Shown here one piece after another: positions 51,948 to 62,305 of a DNA stretch of 64,000 bases. The stretch spans positions 122,918-186,917 of the forward strand of contig NZ_CAKKLV010000009.1 in assembly GCF_918698115.1 (NCBI RefSeq), given 5' to 3'. This stretch comes from Peribacillus sp. Bi96. GTDB lineage: Bacteria > Bacillota > Bacilli > Bacillales > DSM-1321. The notes beneath the pieces were generated by a model. It saw nothing but the letters and a program-made list of their open reading frames with translations. It was not told where the DNA came from and did no database searches. Numbering within the stretch: the stretch's first letter is position 1; the number at the start of each line of letters is the position of its first letter. The position numbers were made by a program, and so were the translations under genes.

Positions 51948-52318
51948 GTTGAAATAAGGAACAGCTCGAGGATATGCACAGTACACTTTATTGTTTTCTA
52001 CTGTTTATGAAACTCTCGCTGGATTGAAGAAATTTGCGACACCCCTGAGGAAGGTATAGAGAAATGTGGGTGTGAAATATAGAATGGTCGTGGAATGGAG
52101 TAAGAAATACTAGATGGAACATATACTTTAAATACTAAGTTGCCTACTGAAGAAGTTGAATTGGAGATTTCGATTCTCACCGTTTTTTTCTTTACCGATA
52201 AATCCCAAAATTTTATCTCCTCGGTATGGTTCATTCATCTTTTTTTTTTTAATCCGGATTGTCATGAAGTGACTACAGCCTGATTTCTTTCAATGGGGAA
52301 TCAGGCTTTTAATGGTTT
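51948..52318. other. Intergenic region without a supported gene
   Basis: Open frames on the minus strand here start after a run of A without a ribosome binding site. AGCCTGATT (from 52277) pairs with AATCAGGCT (to about 52306) followed by TTT, a weak terminator-like hairpin at the end of the TauE gene. Confidence 0.4.
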
Positions 52319-53068
52319 TCAGCCATGGGGAATTAATAACAGTACACCTAGTGCGATGATGATAAAGAATAAATAGCTTTCGAATTTCTTCTCAGGAATT
52401 CGCTTATTAATGAAGATTCCAAGAGCTGTCGCCAATAATATAGCTGGAATGGAATAGCCGAAAAGGATCAGTGAATCGGCTGTCCATAGTCCGCCTAGCG
52501 CATGCCCCGTCACCACCAGGATTCCGGATATAAGAAAATGGGCTTGCAATGTTCCGCGGAATCGATCTGGATTCCATCTTCGTAATGTTCCATAGACGAC
52601 GACTGGCACTCCATTAAAGTTATAGGCGCTGCCAAGGGCTCCCGAAGCAAAACCAAACGGCCATACCCATGCCTTTGAGTTAAGTAACGGTTTATCCACA
52701 ACCTGAAAAAGTTTTTGCTTAATGAGAGAGTATCCTCCGTATACAATCAAAAAAACACCGAGTGCAGAAGTAATGATCATTGCAGGTGCGTAATGGAGTA
52801 AAGCCAGGCCAGCTGGTATGCCGATCACCGTTGCGAGTGCCAATCTGATTAATACCGAGCGTTCGATATGCCGCCATCCACTAACTACAGTTAGTGAAGC
52901 GACGGTAAGGCCTGCCAGCCCAATCAGGGAAACCGAAGTGTTAAGCGGAATGTGGAGTAAGGCAAGCAGAGGCATGCTGACAATCGCTTCACCGAACCCG
53001 AACATCGTCCGCATCAAGGCACCGATAAAGACTGCCGCTACCACCAATATGATACTGCTGATCGTCAT
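52319..53068 (-). CDS. TauE/SafE (TSUP) family permease
   Basis: 249-residue membrane protein with eight helices in two related halves. MTISSIILVVAAVFIGALMRTMFGFGEAIVSMPLLALLHIPLNTSVSLIGL is the characteristic first half-repeat (G-x-G-x-A-x-x-x-P), and FGFASGALGSAYNFNGVPVVVYGTL the second. TSUP proteins export sulfite, sulfonates or organic acids. GGAGGTGA lies 4-5 bases before ATG 53068. Single gene; substrate unknown. Confidence 0.9.
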   Translation of the reverse strand: MTISSIILVVAAVFIGALMRTMFGFGEAIVSMPLLALLHIPLNTSVSLIGLAGLTVASLTVVSGWRHIERSVLIRLALATVIGIPAGLALLHYAPAMIITSALGVFLIVYGGYSLIKQKLFQVVDKPLLNSKAWVWPFGFASGALGSAYNFNGVPVVVYGTLRRWNPDRFRGTLQAHFLISGILVVTGHALGGLWTADSLILFGYSIPAILLATALGIFINKRIPEKKFESYLFFIIIALGVLLLIPHG

Positions 53069-53682
53069 TATTTCACCTCCTGGAGCAAGAAATTACCCTT
53101 CTTTAATTATACCATAACAAACCGGATTTGTTTGATGGAAACCCGCTTCAGAACGAGTGATTTGAGGTTTGATTTCGCCTCTGTAACGCGTTTGGTATGT
53201 TTTTTAATGGAGAGGTACGCGGATTTGTTTTCGTTGCCTAGGAGGCTGGTATTGGGGTTGGGAAGTGGATGCGTATTTTGTGATGTAATGTGTTGATAAA
53301 GATGGAAGATTCTTTGTTTAATTGAATTGGATGTGCTGGCTTTCTTATAGATTAATAGAGGTAACGAAGGGTGGTTTGCGGAAATATGTTACGGGCAATA
53401 CATTTAGGGAGGCATTTTTTCCATGCAAGAAGCTTTAAAGAGATATTCATAGCCTTTCATTGGATTTCGTACCAGGAAAGGCTATGACTTCGAGAATAAT
53501 TTGACCTGGAATCCAATCTGCTGTAACTTTGGAAAAAATTTGTTTAAAAAGACCTATTAAATCCTTATTTGATAAATAAAAACACTTGATTTTGAAAAAA
53601 GATCGATAGTTCAGCTTTTAAGCTAACTCACTTGATAGTTGCTAAACAAACAAGGTTGCAGGAAAGCTTGTCAACACCTTGT
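53069..53682. other. Long intergenic region
   Basis: About 610 bases with no supported gene. ATAGCCTTTC (53450-53459) pairs with GAAAGGCTAT (about 53475-53484). A GGGAGGC ribosome binding site at 53409 leads only to a nine-codon frame. Near its end AACAAGGT (from 53648) and ACCTTGTT (to about 53678) form a hairpin that probably terminates the minus-strand gene next to it. Confidence 0.4.
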
Positions 53683-53865
53683 TTAATTCTTTACATTTTT
53701 ACGCTTATCAAAAAGATTAATCAAACTAGCAATAATCACAATAAAAATTGAAAACACAACGCCCTTAATAAAAGTGAAGTCTAAAATAAAATATGAAACC
53801 ATTAATAAAGCAACAAATAATCTACGATAGTGGGCATCTTGTATCAATTTTTGCTCGATTTTCAA
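53683..53865 (-). CDS. Small two-helix membrane protein
   Basis: 60-residue protein: a basic N-terminus (MKIEQKLIQDAHYRRL), two transmembrane segments (FVALLMVSYFILDFTFI and VVFSIFIVIIASLINLF) and a basic tail. The frame is open to 53916, but AAGGAGGAAAT fits TTG 53865. No named family recognised; Bacilli encode many such short membrane proteins. Followed by a hairpin on the same strand. Confidence 0.6.
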   Translation of the reverse strand: MKIEQKLIQDAHYRRLFVALLMVSYFILDFTFIKGVVFSIFIVIIASLINLFDKRKNVKN

Positions 53866-54132
53866 TTCATTTCCTCCTTGATCATTATGTAAATTCAATA
53901 TTTCAAAACCATTCAAGGTACAGCCCGCCCCTTTAGTTCATTAAGGAAAACCAAAATCCAGCATTCATTCGGTTTTTATAAAAGATTACACTTAATTCAA
54001 GATGGTGCAACTTTTTTTATGAACCGTTCATTTTTATCATCATCTAAGAAACTTCTTTTAATCGAAGGTAAAAGAAGAAAAATGAAGAATAAGTATGTAT
54101 CGATTTATATTTAAGGATTTTGGGGTAATAAC

Positions 54133-54657
54133 ATGACAAGAGTAAAACTGGAAATCATTAAGAAACCAGCTTTTAATGCTGTCGGCTATAAGTGGCAGGG
54201 CACTTTTGAAGAAGCGGGAAAAGGCGGCATTCACGCTTTGCATGTCCAAATGAAAGAGAACGCTAGATTTGTTCAACCTATCATTGATCCCGATGTTTTG
54301 CTGGGTATTAACCATCACAATATACCAGGTGGGTTCACGCATTATATCGCAGTGGAAGTGTCTGCTGGCCATCCAGTTCTGGATTGCATGGAATCATTGA
54401 ACATTACCGAACGCTGGTACGCCCGCCATACACATGAAAGGGGAGAAGATATAACCAGCACTTATGAAATGATATCAGATAGAATTAGAGAGTGTGGGTA
54501 TCGACCATTAAAAGAGGAAAACATGGAGGTGTACGACCAACTGCCAATAAAGTTGGAATTATATAAGATTGACTTGATAGGGTCAGAGGATCCCGAGTTT
54601 GAGATATTAATTCCAATTGAAAGTGGGTCAAACGAAGGTAAAGCAGAAATAAATTGA
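54133..54657 (+). CDS. GyrI-like / AraC effector-binding domain protein
   Basis: 174-residue stand-alone effector-binding (SOUL/GyrI-like, AraC_E_bind) domain: VKLEIIKKPAFNAVGYKWQGTFEEAG at the start, LGINHHNIPGGFTHYIAVEVSAGHPV in the centre and a C-terminal YEMISDRIRECGYRP ... YKIDLIG strand region. Such proteins bind hydrophobic drugs or act as gyrase modulators; no DNA-binding domain is attached. GGGGTAAT precedes the ATG. Terminator follows. Confidence 0.8.
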   Translation: MTRVKLEIIKKPAFNAVGYKWQGTFEEAGKGGIHALHVQMKENARFVQPIIDPDVLLGINHHNIPGGFTHYIAVEVSAGHPVLDCMESLNITERWYARHTHERGEDITSTYEMISDRIRECGYRPLKEENMEVYDQLPIKLELYKIDLIGSEDPEFEILIPIESGSNEGKAEIN

Positions 54658-54697
54658 AATTCATCATGTTGAATCAATATGGCATAGAACAAAGACT

Positions 54698-54727
54698 GGG
54701 GAGAGATTTAAGTATCTCCCTTTTTTT
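54698..54727 (+). terminator. Rho-independent terminator
   Basis: GGGGAGA, loop of about ten, TCTCCC, then seven T. Ends the GyrI-like gene. Confidence 0.8.
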
Positions 54728-55029
54728 ATGACTGTTTGTAAATTTAGGTACAAAGTCCAAAGTTAGTTTAAATAAATCTCCATACTATTATCCTATTAAA
54801 TAATTTTATTGGGATAGCTTCAATCGGTTAATAGGCATTATGGATTAAGTATAATGAAAATATTCTGTTAATAATTTGTGTGATATTGTAAATTTATTTT
54901 AAAATTGGATTATTTTGTTGTAATATAGGATGTACACGAATCTTTACAGGAAAAAAGTAGGGGGGATTTGTGTAAAAAGATTAACACTTATTCAGGTTTT
55001 TGGAAAAGTATGTCGATTTCACGGATAGG
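54728..55029. other. AT-rich upstream region of the nucleotidase gene
   Basis: No gene seen. It is strongly AT-rich with several TATAAT-like hexamers (e.g. near 54848 and 54921) and leads to the promoter-proximal inverted repeat at 55030. Confidence 0.35.
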
Positions 55030-55049
55030 TTGACAAAATATTATGTCAA
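55030..55049. promoter_or_regulatory. Inverted repeat TTGACA-N8-TGTCAA
   Basis: TTGACA (55030-55035) and TGTCAA (55044-55049) are exact complements 27 bases upstream of the nucleotidase gene. The left half could be a -35 element (TAGAAC as -10 at 16 bases), in which case a regulator binding the palindrome would overlap it. Confidence 0.4.
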
Positions 55050-55075
55050 TATAGAACTAATGGGGGGAAACTCTA

Positions 55076-57880
55076 ATGGGGAAAAAGAAAATATTTAAAA
55101 TTGCATCAGCTACAGTAATGGCCGCGACAACGATCGTAGCAGTAGCTCCGGCACCATCAGATGCTGCTACTAGCCTGAACAGTAAAATCAAGACGGCGAA
55201 GGCCACCATCAAAAAGCCATTCGATACCTATTTCTACTCTTCTAAACTCGCTTCCGTGTCCACTGTCGAGAAACAAATCAAGTCGGCTAAACAAGCTAAA
55301 AAAGACATCAACTCTACCATAAAAAAATCAATGTTAAGCAAAAAAGAAAAAGATGCCAAATACAAAGAAATCGAAGCCTATGATAAATATATCACACGTT
55401 CAGAAGGCTATGTAAAAGGATATAAAGCGGCTGAAAAAGCAAAAGCTGCTCATGATAAGGCGATTAATGCCTTTACGAATTCGGTCATTGCCAAGAAATC
55501 CAATGATATCAGGGATCTATACAATGCATTGGATAAATCCGTGAAAAAGACAGACAAAGATATTAAAGATACGGTGTACGGTGCGAAGATTGAAAAGCTT
55601 TTATATGATAAATTCACTAAATCAACCAAAACAGCTTTGAACGGTGACCTAAAAGTGCCGTACTACTATGAAAAAGTAGCTTACTGGGTCAAGAAAGGTG
55701 AATTAAAGACCGCGGACAATCGGATGAAAACCGTTTCTTCACAGTTGAAAAAGGTCAGCAAAACATCAAAGCTCGGTAAAGCCATCCATGCTTATGTAAA
55801 AGAAGTGACAGGTAAGTATGATGATGCGGTATATGCAGAAAAGAAAAAAGAAGTGGCAAAACGGGTAAATGCCTATGTTGCTCTTGCCAACGGGGAGCTT
55901 AAAACGAAAGAGCAGATTAAAGCGGCTAAAAAAGCGAGGGCCGCCATTCACTTCAATGGAATCAAGGATTCCGATCGAAAGAAATTCGAAGAGGAAATAG
56001 CGCTGGCTGATAAAAAAGTGGCTGCTGCTAAAGAAGCTTTAAAGCCGAAGGCCATCACGCTTTCCTTGATGCATACGAATGATACGCATGCCCACCTCGA
56101 CAATGTGGCTAAAAGGGTGACAGCTGTTAAAGAAGTGCGTAAGGAAAAGCCGCAAGCCCTTTTGGTGGATGCTGGTGATGTCTTCTCGGGGACACTTTAT
56201 TTTAATGAATTCAAGGGACAAGCAGATCTTCGCTTCATGAATTTAATGAAATATGACGTCATGACATTTGGAAATCATGAGTTTGATTTGGGATCAAGCG
56301 GTGAAGGGCATCAAGCATTGGCTGACTTTGTTAAGGGGGCACAGTTCCCGTTTGTCAGCTCGAATGTGGACTTCTCCAAAGATGATAAGTTCAAGGGGCT
56401 ATTCACAGATCTGATTTCTAGTAAACCAGAGCAAGGGAAGATCTACAATGGAATCGTGAAAGAAGTGGATGGTCAAAAGGTAGGGTTCTTCGGGCTTACG
56501 ACTGAAGAAACGAAAGATATTTCTAGTCCTGGAAGTATTGAATTTGAAAACTATCTTGAAGAAGCCGAAAAAGCGGTCGAAGCGTTCGAAGGCATGGGTG
56601 TGAATAAGATCGTTGCCATCTCCCATATTGGTTATGATGACAATGCAGCTTATGACAATGACCTAACACTAGCTGCCAAGGTCAAAGGGATCGATGTGAT
56701 TGTGGGCGGGCATAGTCATACGCAGTTAGATGCTCCGGTGGTTATTGACAAGGATGACAAAGGGAAAACGAAAGAGCCAACTGTCATTGTTCAAGGGTAT
56801 CAGTATAGTGACTTTTTAGGAACGGTCGATGTGAATTTTGATAAGAAAGGTAAGATTGTCGGACAAGCTGGTAAGCTGATCAAGCTTGCTGAAAAACAGG
56901 ATGATGCTGAGGCAGCAGAAGAGCTCGAAACGTACTCCTCAAAGATTAAGGAGCTGAAAGAAACGAAGACAGGTGCAACAACTGTGAAAGCCTTGGAAAG
57001 TCCGCGTGATGGAGGCGTTGAAACGAATCCGAGCGTTCGTAAAAATGAAACGGAACTGGGCAATTTAATTACGGATGGAATGCTTAGTAAAGCAAAAGAG
57101 TTTAATAAAGATGTGGTCATCGCTTTCCAAAATGGCGGGGGAATCCGTGCTTCTATCGATCAAGGTGAAATCACTTTAGGGGAAATACTTACCGTTTTAC
57201 CGTTTGGGAATACACTGGCGACGATGAAGCTGACGGGTGCAGAAATCACGGAAGCATTAGAGCATAGTGTAAGCCTGGCACCTAAGGAAAATGGCGGCTT
57301 TCTGCATGTATCAGGAATGAAATTCAGTTACGATAGTTCGAAGGAAGCAGGCAATCGTGTGAACAAGGTTGAAGTCCTGGGCCAAGATGGAACTTATTCC
57401 GAATTGGATGCAACGAAGGTATATGTTGTGGCAACCAACGCTTTTACAGCTAAGGGCGGGGATGGATTCACCGTTTTCAAGAAGGCTTATGAAGAAGGAA
57501 GAGTGACGGATCTTGGGCTCTCCGATTGGGAAAATCTACGGGATTATGTAAGTGGTCTGAAAACGGTCCATCCAAGCATCGAGGGACGCATTAAAGATGT
57601 GGCCGGAAACCCTACAGATCCGACTGTGGTATTGGCGAAAGACTTTGGAGGAACGGCTGATGCACCGAAAACACATGAAGGTAATGTGGTTGTGGACATC
57701 ACGGATTTCGCTTCATTAAAAGATGCAGTGGTAAAAGGGAATCTTACATTAACAGGAACTCCTCCTGATAGCTTTACTTTTTCAAATGTTACAGTCGAGG
57801 GCAATTTGGATTTATCGGGGCTTAATGGGAAAACCGTGAACATGAGCGGTGTCACCGTGAACGGCGAGACCATTCTTTAA
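55076..57880 (+). CDS. Secreted 5'-nucleotidase / metallophosphatase with N-terminal helical domain
   Basis: 934-residue exported enzyme. Signal peptide 1-30 (AAT cleavage); residues about 33-320 are lysine-rich helices resembling the SbsC-like surface-attachment region. The metallophosphatase domain begins LSLMHTNDTHAHLDN (about 329), with DAGDVFSG, FGNHEFDLG (about 397-405) and GGHSHTQ (about 543-549) as metal ligands. The 5'-nucleotidase C-terminal domain has FQNGGGIRASI (about 682) and TNAFTAKGGDGF. A terminal GNVVVDITDF...LNGKTVNMSGVTVNG segment is beta-rich. No LPxTG anchor. GGGGGGAAA precedes the ATG. It is 75 bases from the nuclease gene, so probably one operon. Confidence 0.9.
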   Translation: MGKKKIFKIASATVMAATTIVAVAPAPSDAATSLNSKIKTAKATIKKPFDTYFYSSKLASVSTVEKQIKSAKQAKKDINSTIKKSMLSKKEKDAKYKEIEAYDKYITRSEGYVKGYKAAEKAKAAHDKAINAFTNSVIAKKSNDIRDLYNALDKSVKKTDKDIKDTVYGAKIEKLLYDKFTKSTKTALNGDLKVPYYYEKVAYWVKKGELKTADNRMKTVSSQLKKVSKTSKLGKAIHAYVKEVTGKYDDAVYAEKKKEVAKRVNAYVALANGELKTKEQIKAAKKARAAIHFNGIKDSDRKKFEEEIALADKKVAAAKEALKPKAITLSLMHTNDTHAHLDNVAKRVTAVKEVRKEKPQALLVDAGDVFSGTLYFNEFKGQADLRFMNLMKYDVMTFGNHEFDLGSSGEGHQALADFVKGAQFPFVSSNVDFSKDDKFKGLFTDLISSKPEQGKIYNGIVKEVDGQKVGFFGLTTEETKDISSPGSIEFENYLEEAEKAVEAFEGMGVNKIVAISHIGYDDNAAYDNDLTLAAKVKGIDVIVGGHSHTQLDAPVVIDKDDKGKTKEPTVIVQGYQYSDFLGTVDVNFDKKGKIVGQAGKLIKLAEKQDDAEAAEELETYSSKIKELKETKTGATTVKALESPRDGGVETNPSVRKNETELGNLITDGMLSKAKEFNKDVVIAFQNGGGIRASIDQGEITLGEILTVLPFGNTLATMKLTGAEITEALEHSVSLAPKENGGFLHVSGMKFSYDSSKEAGNRVNKVEVLGQDGTYSELDATKVYVVATNAFTAKGGDGFTVFKKAYEEGRVTDLGLSDWENLRDYVSGLKTVHPSIEGRIKDVAGNPTDPTVVLAKDFGGTADAPKTHEGNVVVDITDFASLKDAVVKGNLTLTGTPPDSFTFSNVTVEGNLDLSGLNGKTVNMSGVTVNGETIL

Positions 57881-57955
57881 ATGGCATCGCAATGAAAGCT
57901 GCTTGAGGCGGACCTTAGAATATGCAGTACGTAAAAAGTTGGAGGGGTTGAGATC

Positions 57956-60900
57956 TTGAAGAAGAATGGGATAAGCAAGCTTTTCTTTGCTATATTGTTC
58001 GTGCTATCAACAATTTTGCCATATGCAGCCGATGCGAAAGCAGAAGGGACAATAACAGTAGCGGAAGCCATTAATAATAACAGTGGAACGGCGACGGTGA
58101 AGGGGTACATCGTCGGCACAGCTAAAAGCGGTACAAGCTATCAACAAACATCGCCCTTTACTGAAAGTACGAATATTGGAATAGCTGATAATCCGGATGA
58201 AACGGATGTAAAGAAAATCATGCCTGTCCAGCTTCCGTCCGGAAACATTCGTACGTCATTGAATCTAGTCGACCATTCGGAATTACTCAAAGCACAGGTG
58301 ACGATCACGGGAAAACTGGAAAAATATTTTTCCGTACCTGGTCTTAAATCGGCAACGGATTACACCATCATCTCTGATGGAGGAACACCTCCTGAACAGC
58401 CTGATGTGAAGGTTCTGGAGTCTATTGCCGAGGCACGTACGAATACCGAAGATGTCGTGCAGGTTGATGGGGTGGTTACGACAGGGCTCGGCTTTTGGGG
58501 AGGAAAAGGCTTTTATATCCAAGATGAAACGGCTGGGCTATATGTTTATGCTTCTTCATGGCCTGCGGATGTAAAGCAAGGGGATGAGGTTCGTTTAATC
58601 GGCCAAGTGTCCGCTTATAATAAAGAATTACAAATTCAACCAACCTCCTTGGAAGTCGTCTCTTCAGGTAATGAGCTTCCTGAAATCCAAAAAGTTGATG
58701 CATCCGGCGTCAATGGGGATACACAAGGTGAGTTGGTAACGATTGAAGAAGCAACCATTACAGGATTGGAAGCATCAGGAACATACGGAACATTTGAATT
58801 CAAGGCGACAGATGCTAAAGGAAACTCTGTGATCGTTCGTCATGATAACCGGAACGGTTCGAATTATGATGACTTCCTGAAGAGCTTTAAGGAAGGCGAT
58901 GTCATTTCCGTTACCGGAATCGCATCGCAGTTCAATGACACATATCAATTGAAGCCGCGTGGTATTGAAGATTATGAACTAGTCAACAAACCGGCCGTTT
59001 ACACGGATATTTTCCCTGGTACGGTTAGTGAAAATACAAAAGTATCACTTGAATCGGGTTGGAAAGAAGCGAAGATCCATTATACGCTGGATGGATCCAC
59101 TCCGACTTCTTCAAGTACCTTGTACACTGAGCCTATTGTTTTAATGAAAGATACGGTCATAAAGGCAATCGCTGTCAACGACAAAACATCGGAGGTTTTT
59201 ACATTTGCCTATACCGTTACCAAAACCAATGAATTGAAGATACGTGACATCCAGGGGATGAATCATTTTTCATCGTATGAGAATCAACTCGTCTCAGATG
59301 TGGAAGGTGTCGTCACTTATGTAAAAGATGCGAATAACTTTTACATGCAGGATCCGAATCCGGATAAGGACTTAACGACTTCAGAGGGAATACTTGTGTA
59401 CAGCAAAGTACATGGCCTAAAAGCGGGAGACCATGTCAAAGTGGCCGGTAAAGTCGTCGAGTGGTATATCGAAGGATATTCGGAGATGAAAATGACGGAT
59501 CTGCCAACAACTGAATTGACGAATACGACCATTGAAAAACTTGGCACGAAAGAGATTCCAAAACCGATTGTCATTGGTAAAGATGTCACTCCACCGTCTG
59601 AAAATATAGATGATGATAGATTGACGGATTTTAATCCAAACGAAGACGGTATTGATTTTTACGAGAGCTTGGAAGGGATGCTCGTACAAGTTTATAATCC
59701 GAAAGTGGTTGCACCACAAGACTACGGTGAATTGGTCGTGATTCCGGGAAATATGGAGACGACGACTGCCGTTCAAGGCGTCAAAATAACGGAAACGGAC
59801 TTCAATCCTGAAAGAATTACTTTGGATTTGGATGATGAATCATTTGTAGCGAAAACAGGGGATTCTTTTGAAGGGCCAGTTTCGGGCGTCATCAGTTATG
59901 GGTATAGCAACTATCGGGTATTGACGAATAAAAACCAGCTGCCAACGTTGAAGGATGGCGGTACGGCTCGGGAAGTGACATTTTTAGAGAAGGATTCCGA
60001 TAAACTATCGATTGCTTCCTATAATATAGAAAATTTCTCTACGCAAACTGCTAACGCGAAAGTTGAAACGATTGCAACATCCATCATTACTAACCTTAAA
60101 CAGCCGGATATCATCGGCGTAACGGAAATGCAGGATAATGATGGAGCAACAGATAGCGGGACAACGGATTCTGCTCAAAGCGCCAAAAAGTTGACCGACA
60201 AAATAAAAGCATTAGGCGGACCGCAATATCAATTCATCGATATCGCGCCAGAAGATAAACTTGATGGCGGGGCTCCTGGCGGGAATATCCGTGTAGGCTT
60301 TTTATATAATGTGGACCGTGTCAAATTAACGGAGGGGACGAAAGGGACAGCGACACAATCCGTAGCCTTCAAAGACGGAAAACTTACCTTGAACCCTGGA
60401 CGAATCGAGCCTACTAATTCTGCCTTCACTTCAAGTCGAAAGCCTTTGGCCGCTCAATTCGAATTTAAAGGGGAAAGTGTAGTGGTAGTGGCCAATCATT
60501 TTAATTCAAAGGGCGGCGACCAGCCATTATTCGGCAAGAACCAACCTCCTGTGCTTTCAAGTGAGACGCAAAGGCTTAAAATTGCCTCCATCGTCAATGG
60601 GTTTGTCAGTGATATCAAGTCACAGGATGCCAAGGCAAATATCGTGTTGCTTGGAGATTTTAATGACTATGAATTTTCGGCACCGCTTAAAACATTAAAG
60701 GGTAAAGACTTAACCAATATGATCGAGAAGGTCCCTTTTGAAAAACGTTATTCTTACACATATCAAGGTAATTCCCAAGTACTGGACCATATCCTGGTAT
60801 CAAATAATATGGCGGCTGCAACGAAAGTCGATATTGTCCATATTAACTCATCCTTCATGGAAGTGCATGGACGGGCAAGCGATCACGATCCTGTATTGAT

Positions 60901-62287
60901 TCAAACCGCTTTAACTGAATCAGGGGGAGTTGAACCAGTTGCTCCAGACAAAACGTATCATTTAACGAACGTTAAAACAAAAAAACTTACGATTGATTCA
61001 CCTAGTGCTTTGATCGATCTTGATGAAACGTCCAAAATCGAAGAAGGCATCTTGCTAAAAGGTTCTTATGCTGTACTGAAAGGTCTTGGGCTGAAAGATG
61101 TAACTGTAACGATCAAACCGGATAAGGAAGGCGCGGTCATTGATTTTGGAGGCATGGCGGTGAAGGAAGTCATCATTGATAACGCCAATGTAAAAGAAAT
61201 CAGAGGTGCTGAAAATGTTCAGAAGTGGTCTGTAACGGAAGGTGTCGACACGAAGAATATCAAGTTTTTCGATTCAAAAGGGGAAGCAATTGCTTCTCCT
61301 TTTGACACTAGAGAGAATCAAGCACCTATCGTAACGAAAAACTTGGCAAATTTAGAAGTTAAAGTCGGTTCCAAGGTCACGATTGATTTGAGTGAGCACG
61401 TAACAGATCCGGATGGAGATCCACTGACCTTTTCATCCACCATCGGTACAGTTGTAGGCTCGACATTAACTCTTCCTACAAATGAAGCGGGAACATACCT
61501 TGTCGCAGTCAAGGCTGAGGACAAACAATCGGAAGTGGTTGCCCGTTTCACTTTAACCGTATCGAATGATATGCAGCTTGAATCATACTACGAATCGGCA
61601 ACAGGTAAAACAGGAACGGAATTGAAGTCGGTTCTGTATTCGATAATCAAGGGTCATACGATGTTATCCTATGATCAAGTATGGAATGCCCTTAAAGAAA
61701 CGGATGAAGATCCGGATAACAGCAATAATGTCATTTTGCTTTACTCTGGAAAATCGATTTCGAAGAACTCTAATGGGGGAAATGCGGGACAATGGAACCG
61801 TGAACATGTATGGGCCAAGTCCCACGGTGATTTTGGAACAAGCAAAGGCCCAGGGACCGATCTTCATCACCTCCGTCCCGCTGATGTATCAGTGAATGGC
61901 AAACGGGGCCATCTTGATTTCGACGAGGGCGGTCAAACATATAGCGGATGTGCATGTAAGTTTGATGCTGATTCATGGGAGCCGCCGGACCAGGTTAAAG
62001 GCGATATAGCCCGGATGATATTTTACATGGCCGTCCGTTATGAAGGAAACGGTGAGTTGGATCTTGAATTATCCGATACAGTCAATACGTATCCGAAGCC
62101 GCTTCATGGAAAGCTGTCGACTCTTTTGAAATGGAATGATCTCGACCCTGTCGACGATTTCGAAAGCCATCGTAATGATGTCATTTATGATTGGCAGAAT
62201 AACCGCAATCCATTCATCGATCATCCTGAATGGGCGTCCGAGATTTGGGGTGCCGCTAAATCCAACGATGAGAAAAAAGCGAGTTAA
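57956..62287 (+). CDS. Giant secreted double nuclease (EEP nuclease plus endonuclease I)
   Basis: 1443-residue exported protein. Signal peptide (1-29); DUF6359-like OB domain (about 30-145); OB-fold (about 155-235); a further OB-like and chitobiase-type domain (PGTVSENTKVSLESG...YTLDGSTPTSSSTLYTEPI, about 350-425); OB domain (about 430-520); endonuclease/exonuclease/phosphatase domain (SYNIENF near 688, LLGDFNDYE near 898, SDHDPV near 975); a beta segment; a cadherin-like domain (ADP-type DPDGDPLTF, about 1125-1205); then endonuclease I with NREHVWAKSHG (His1284) and DLHHLRPAD (1302-1310). It starts at TTG 57956 behind GGAGGGG. B. subtilis YhcR joins nuclease and nucleotidase in one chain; here the nucleotidase is the gene before. 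Confidence 0.9.
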   Translation: MKKNGISKLFFAILFVLSTILPYAADAKAEGTITVAEAINNNSGTATVKGYIVGTAKSGTSYQQTSPFTESTNIGIADNPDETDVKKIMPVQLPSGNIRTSLNLVDHSELLKAQVTITGKLEKYFSVPGLKSATDYTIISDGGTPPEQPDVKVLESIAEARTNTEDVVQVDGVVTTGLGFWGGKGFYIQDETAGLYVYASSWPADVKQGDEVRLIGQVSAYNKELQIQPTSLEVVSSGNELPEIQKVDASGVNGDTQGELVTIEEATITGLEASGTYGTFEFKATDAKGNSVIVRHDNRNGSNYDDFLKSFKEGDVISVTGIASQFNDTYQLKPRGIEDYELVNKPAVYTDIFPGTVSENTKVSLESGWKEAKIHYTLDGSTPTSSSTLYTEPIVLMKDTVIKAIAVNDKTSEVFTFAYTVTKTNELKIRDIQGMNHFSSYENQLVSDVEGVVTYVKDANNFYMQDPNPDKDLTTSEGILVYSKVHGLKAGDHVKVAGKVVEWYIEGYSEMKMTDLPTTELTNTTIEKLGTKEIPKPIVIGKDVTPPSENIDDDRLTDFNPNEDGIDFYESLEGMLVQVYNPKVVAPQDYGELVVIPGNMETTTAVQGVKITETDFNPERITLDLDDESFVAKTGDSFEGPVSGVISYGYSNYRVLTNKNQLPTLKDGGTAREVTFLEKDSDKLSIASYNIENFSTQTANAKVETIATSIITNLKQPDIIGVTEMQDNDGATDSGTTDSAQSAKKLTDKIKALGGPQYQFIDIAPEDKLDGGAPGGNIRVGFLYNVDRVKLTEGTKGTATQSVAFKDGKLTLNPGRIEPTNSAFTSSRKPLAAQFEFKGESVVVVANHFNSKGGDQPLFGKNQPPVLSSETQRLKIASIVNGFVSDIKSQDAKANIVLLGDFNDYEFSAPLKTLKGKDLTNMIEKVPFEKRYSYTYQGNSQVLDHILVSNNMAAATKVDIVHINSSFMEVHGRASDHDPVLIQTALTESGGVEPVAPDKTYHLTNVKTKKLTIDSPSALIDLDETSKIEEGILLKGSYAVLKGLGLKDVTVTIKPDKEGAVIDFGGMAVKEVIIDNANVKEIRGAENVQKWSVTEGVDTKNIKFFDSKGEAIASPFDTRENQAPIVTKNLANLEVKVGSKVTIDLSEHVTDPDGDPLTFSSTIGTVVGSTLTLPTNEAGTYLVAVKAEDKQSEVVARFTLTVSNDMQLESYYESATGKTGTELKSVLYSIIKGHTMLSYDQVWNALKETDEDPDNSNNVILLYSGKSISKNSNGGNAGQWNREHVWAKSHGDFGTSKGPGTDLHHLRPADVSVNGKRGHLDFDEGGQTYSGCACKFDADSWEPPDQVKGDIARMIFYMAVRYEGNGELDLELSDTVNTYPKPLHGKLSTLLKWNDLDPVDDFESHRNDVIYDWQNNRNPFIDHPEWASEIWGAAKSNDEKKAS

Positions 62288-62305
62288 ATCGGAGATAGAA
62301 GGGGA

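Noticed and set aside
51998..52234. Minus-strand small genes
   Set aside because: Starts follow a run of A without a ribosome binding site and the products resemble nothing known.
53409..53450. Nine-codon leader peptide with ribosome binding site
   Set aside because: No downstream gene on that strand for it to control.
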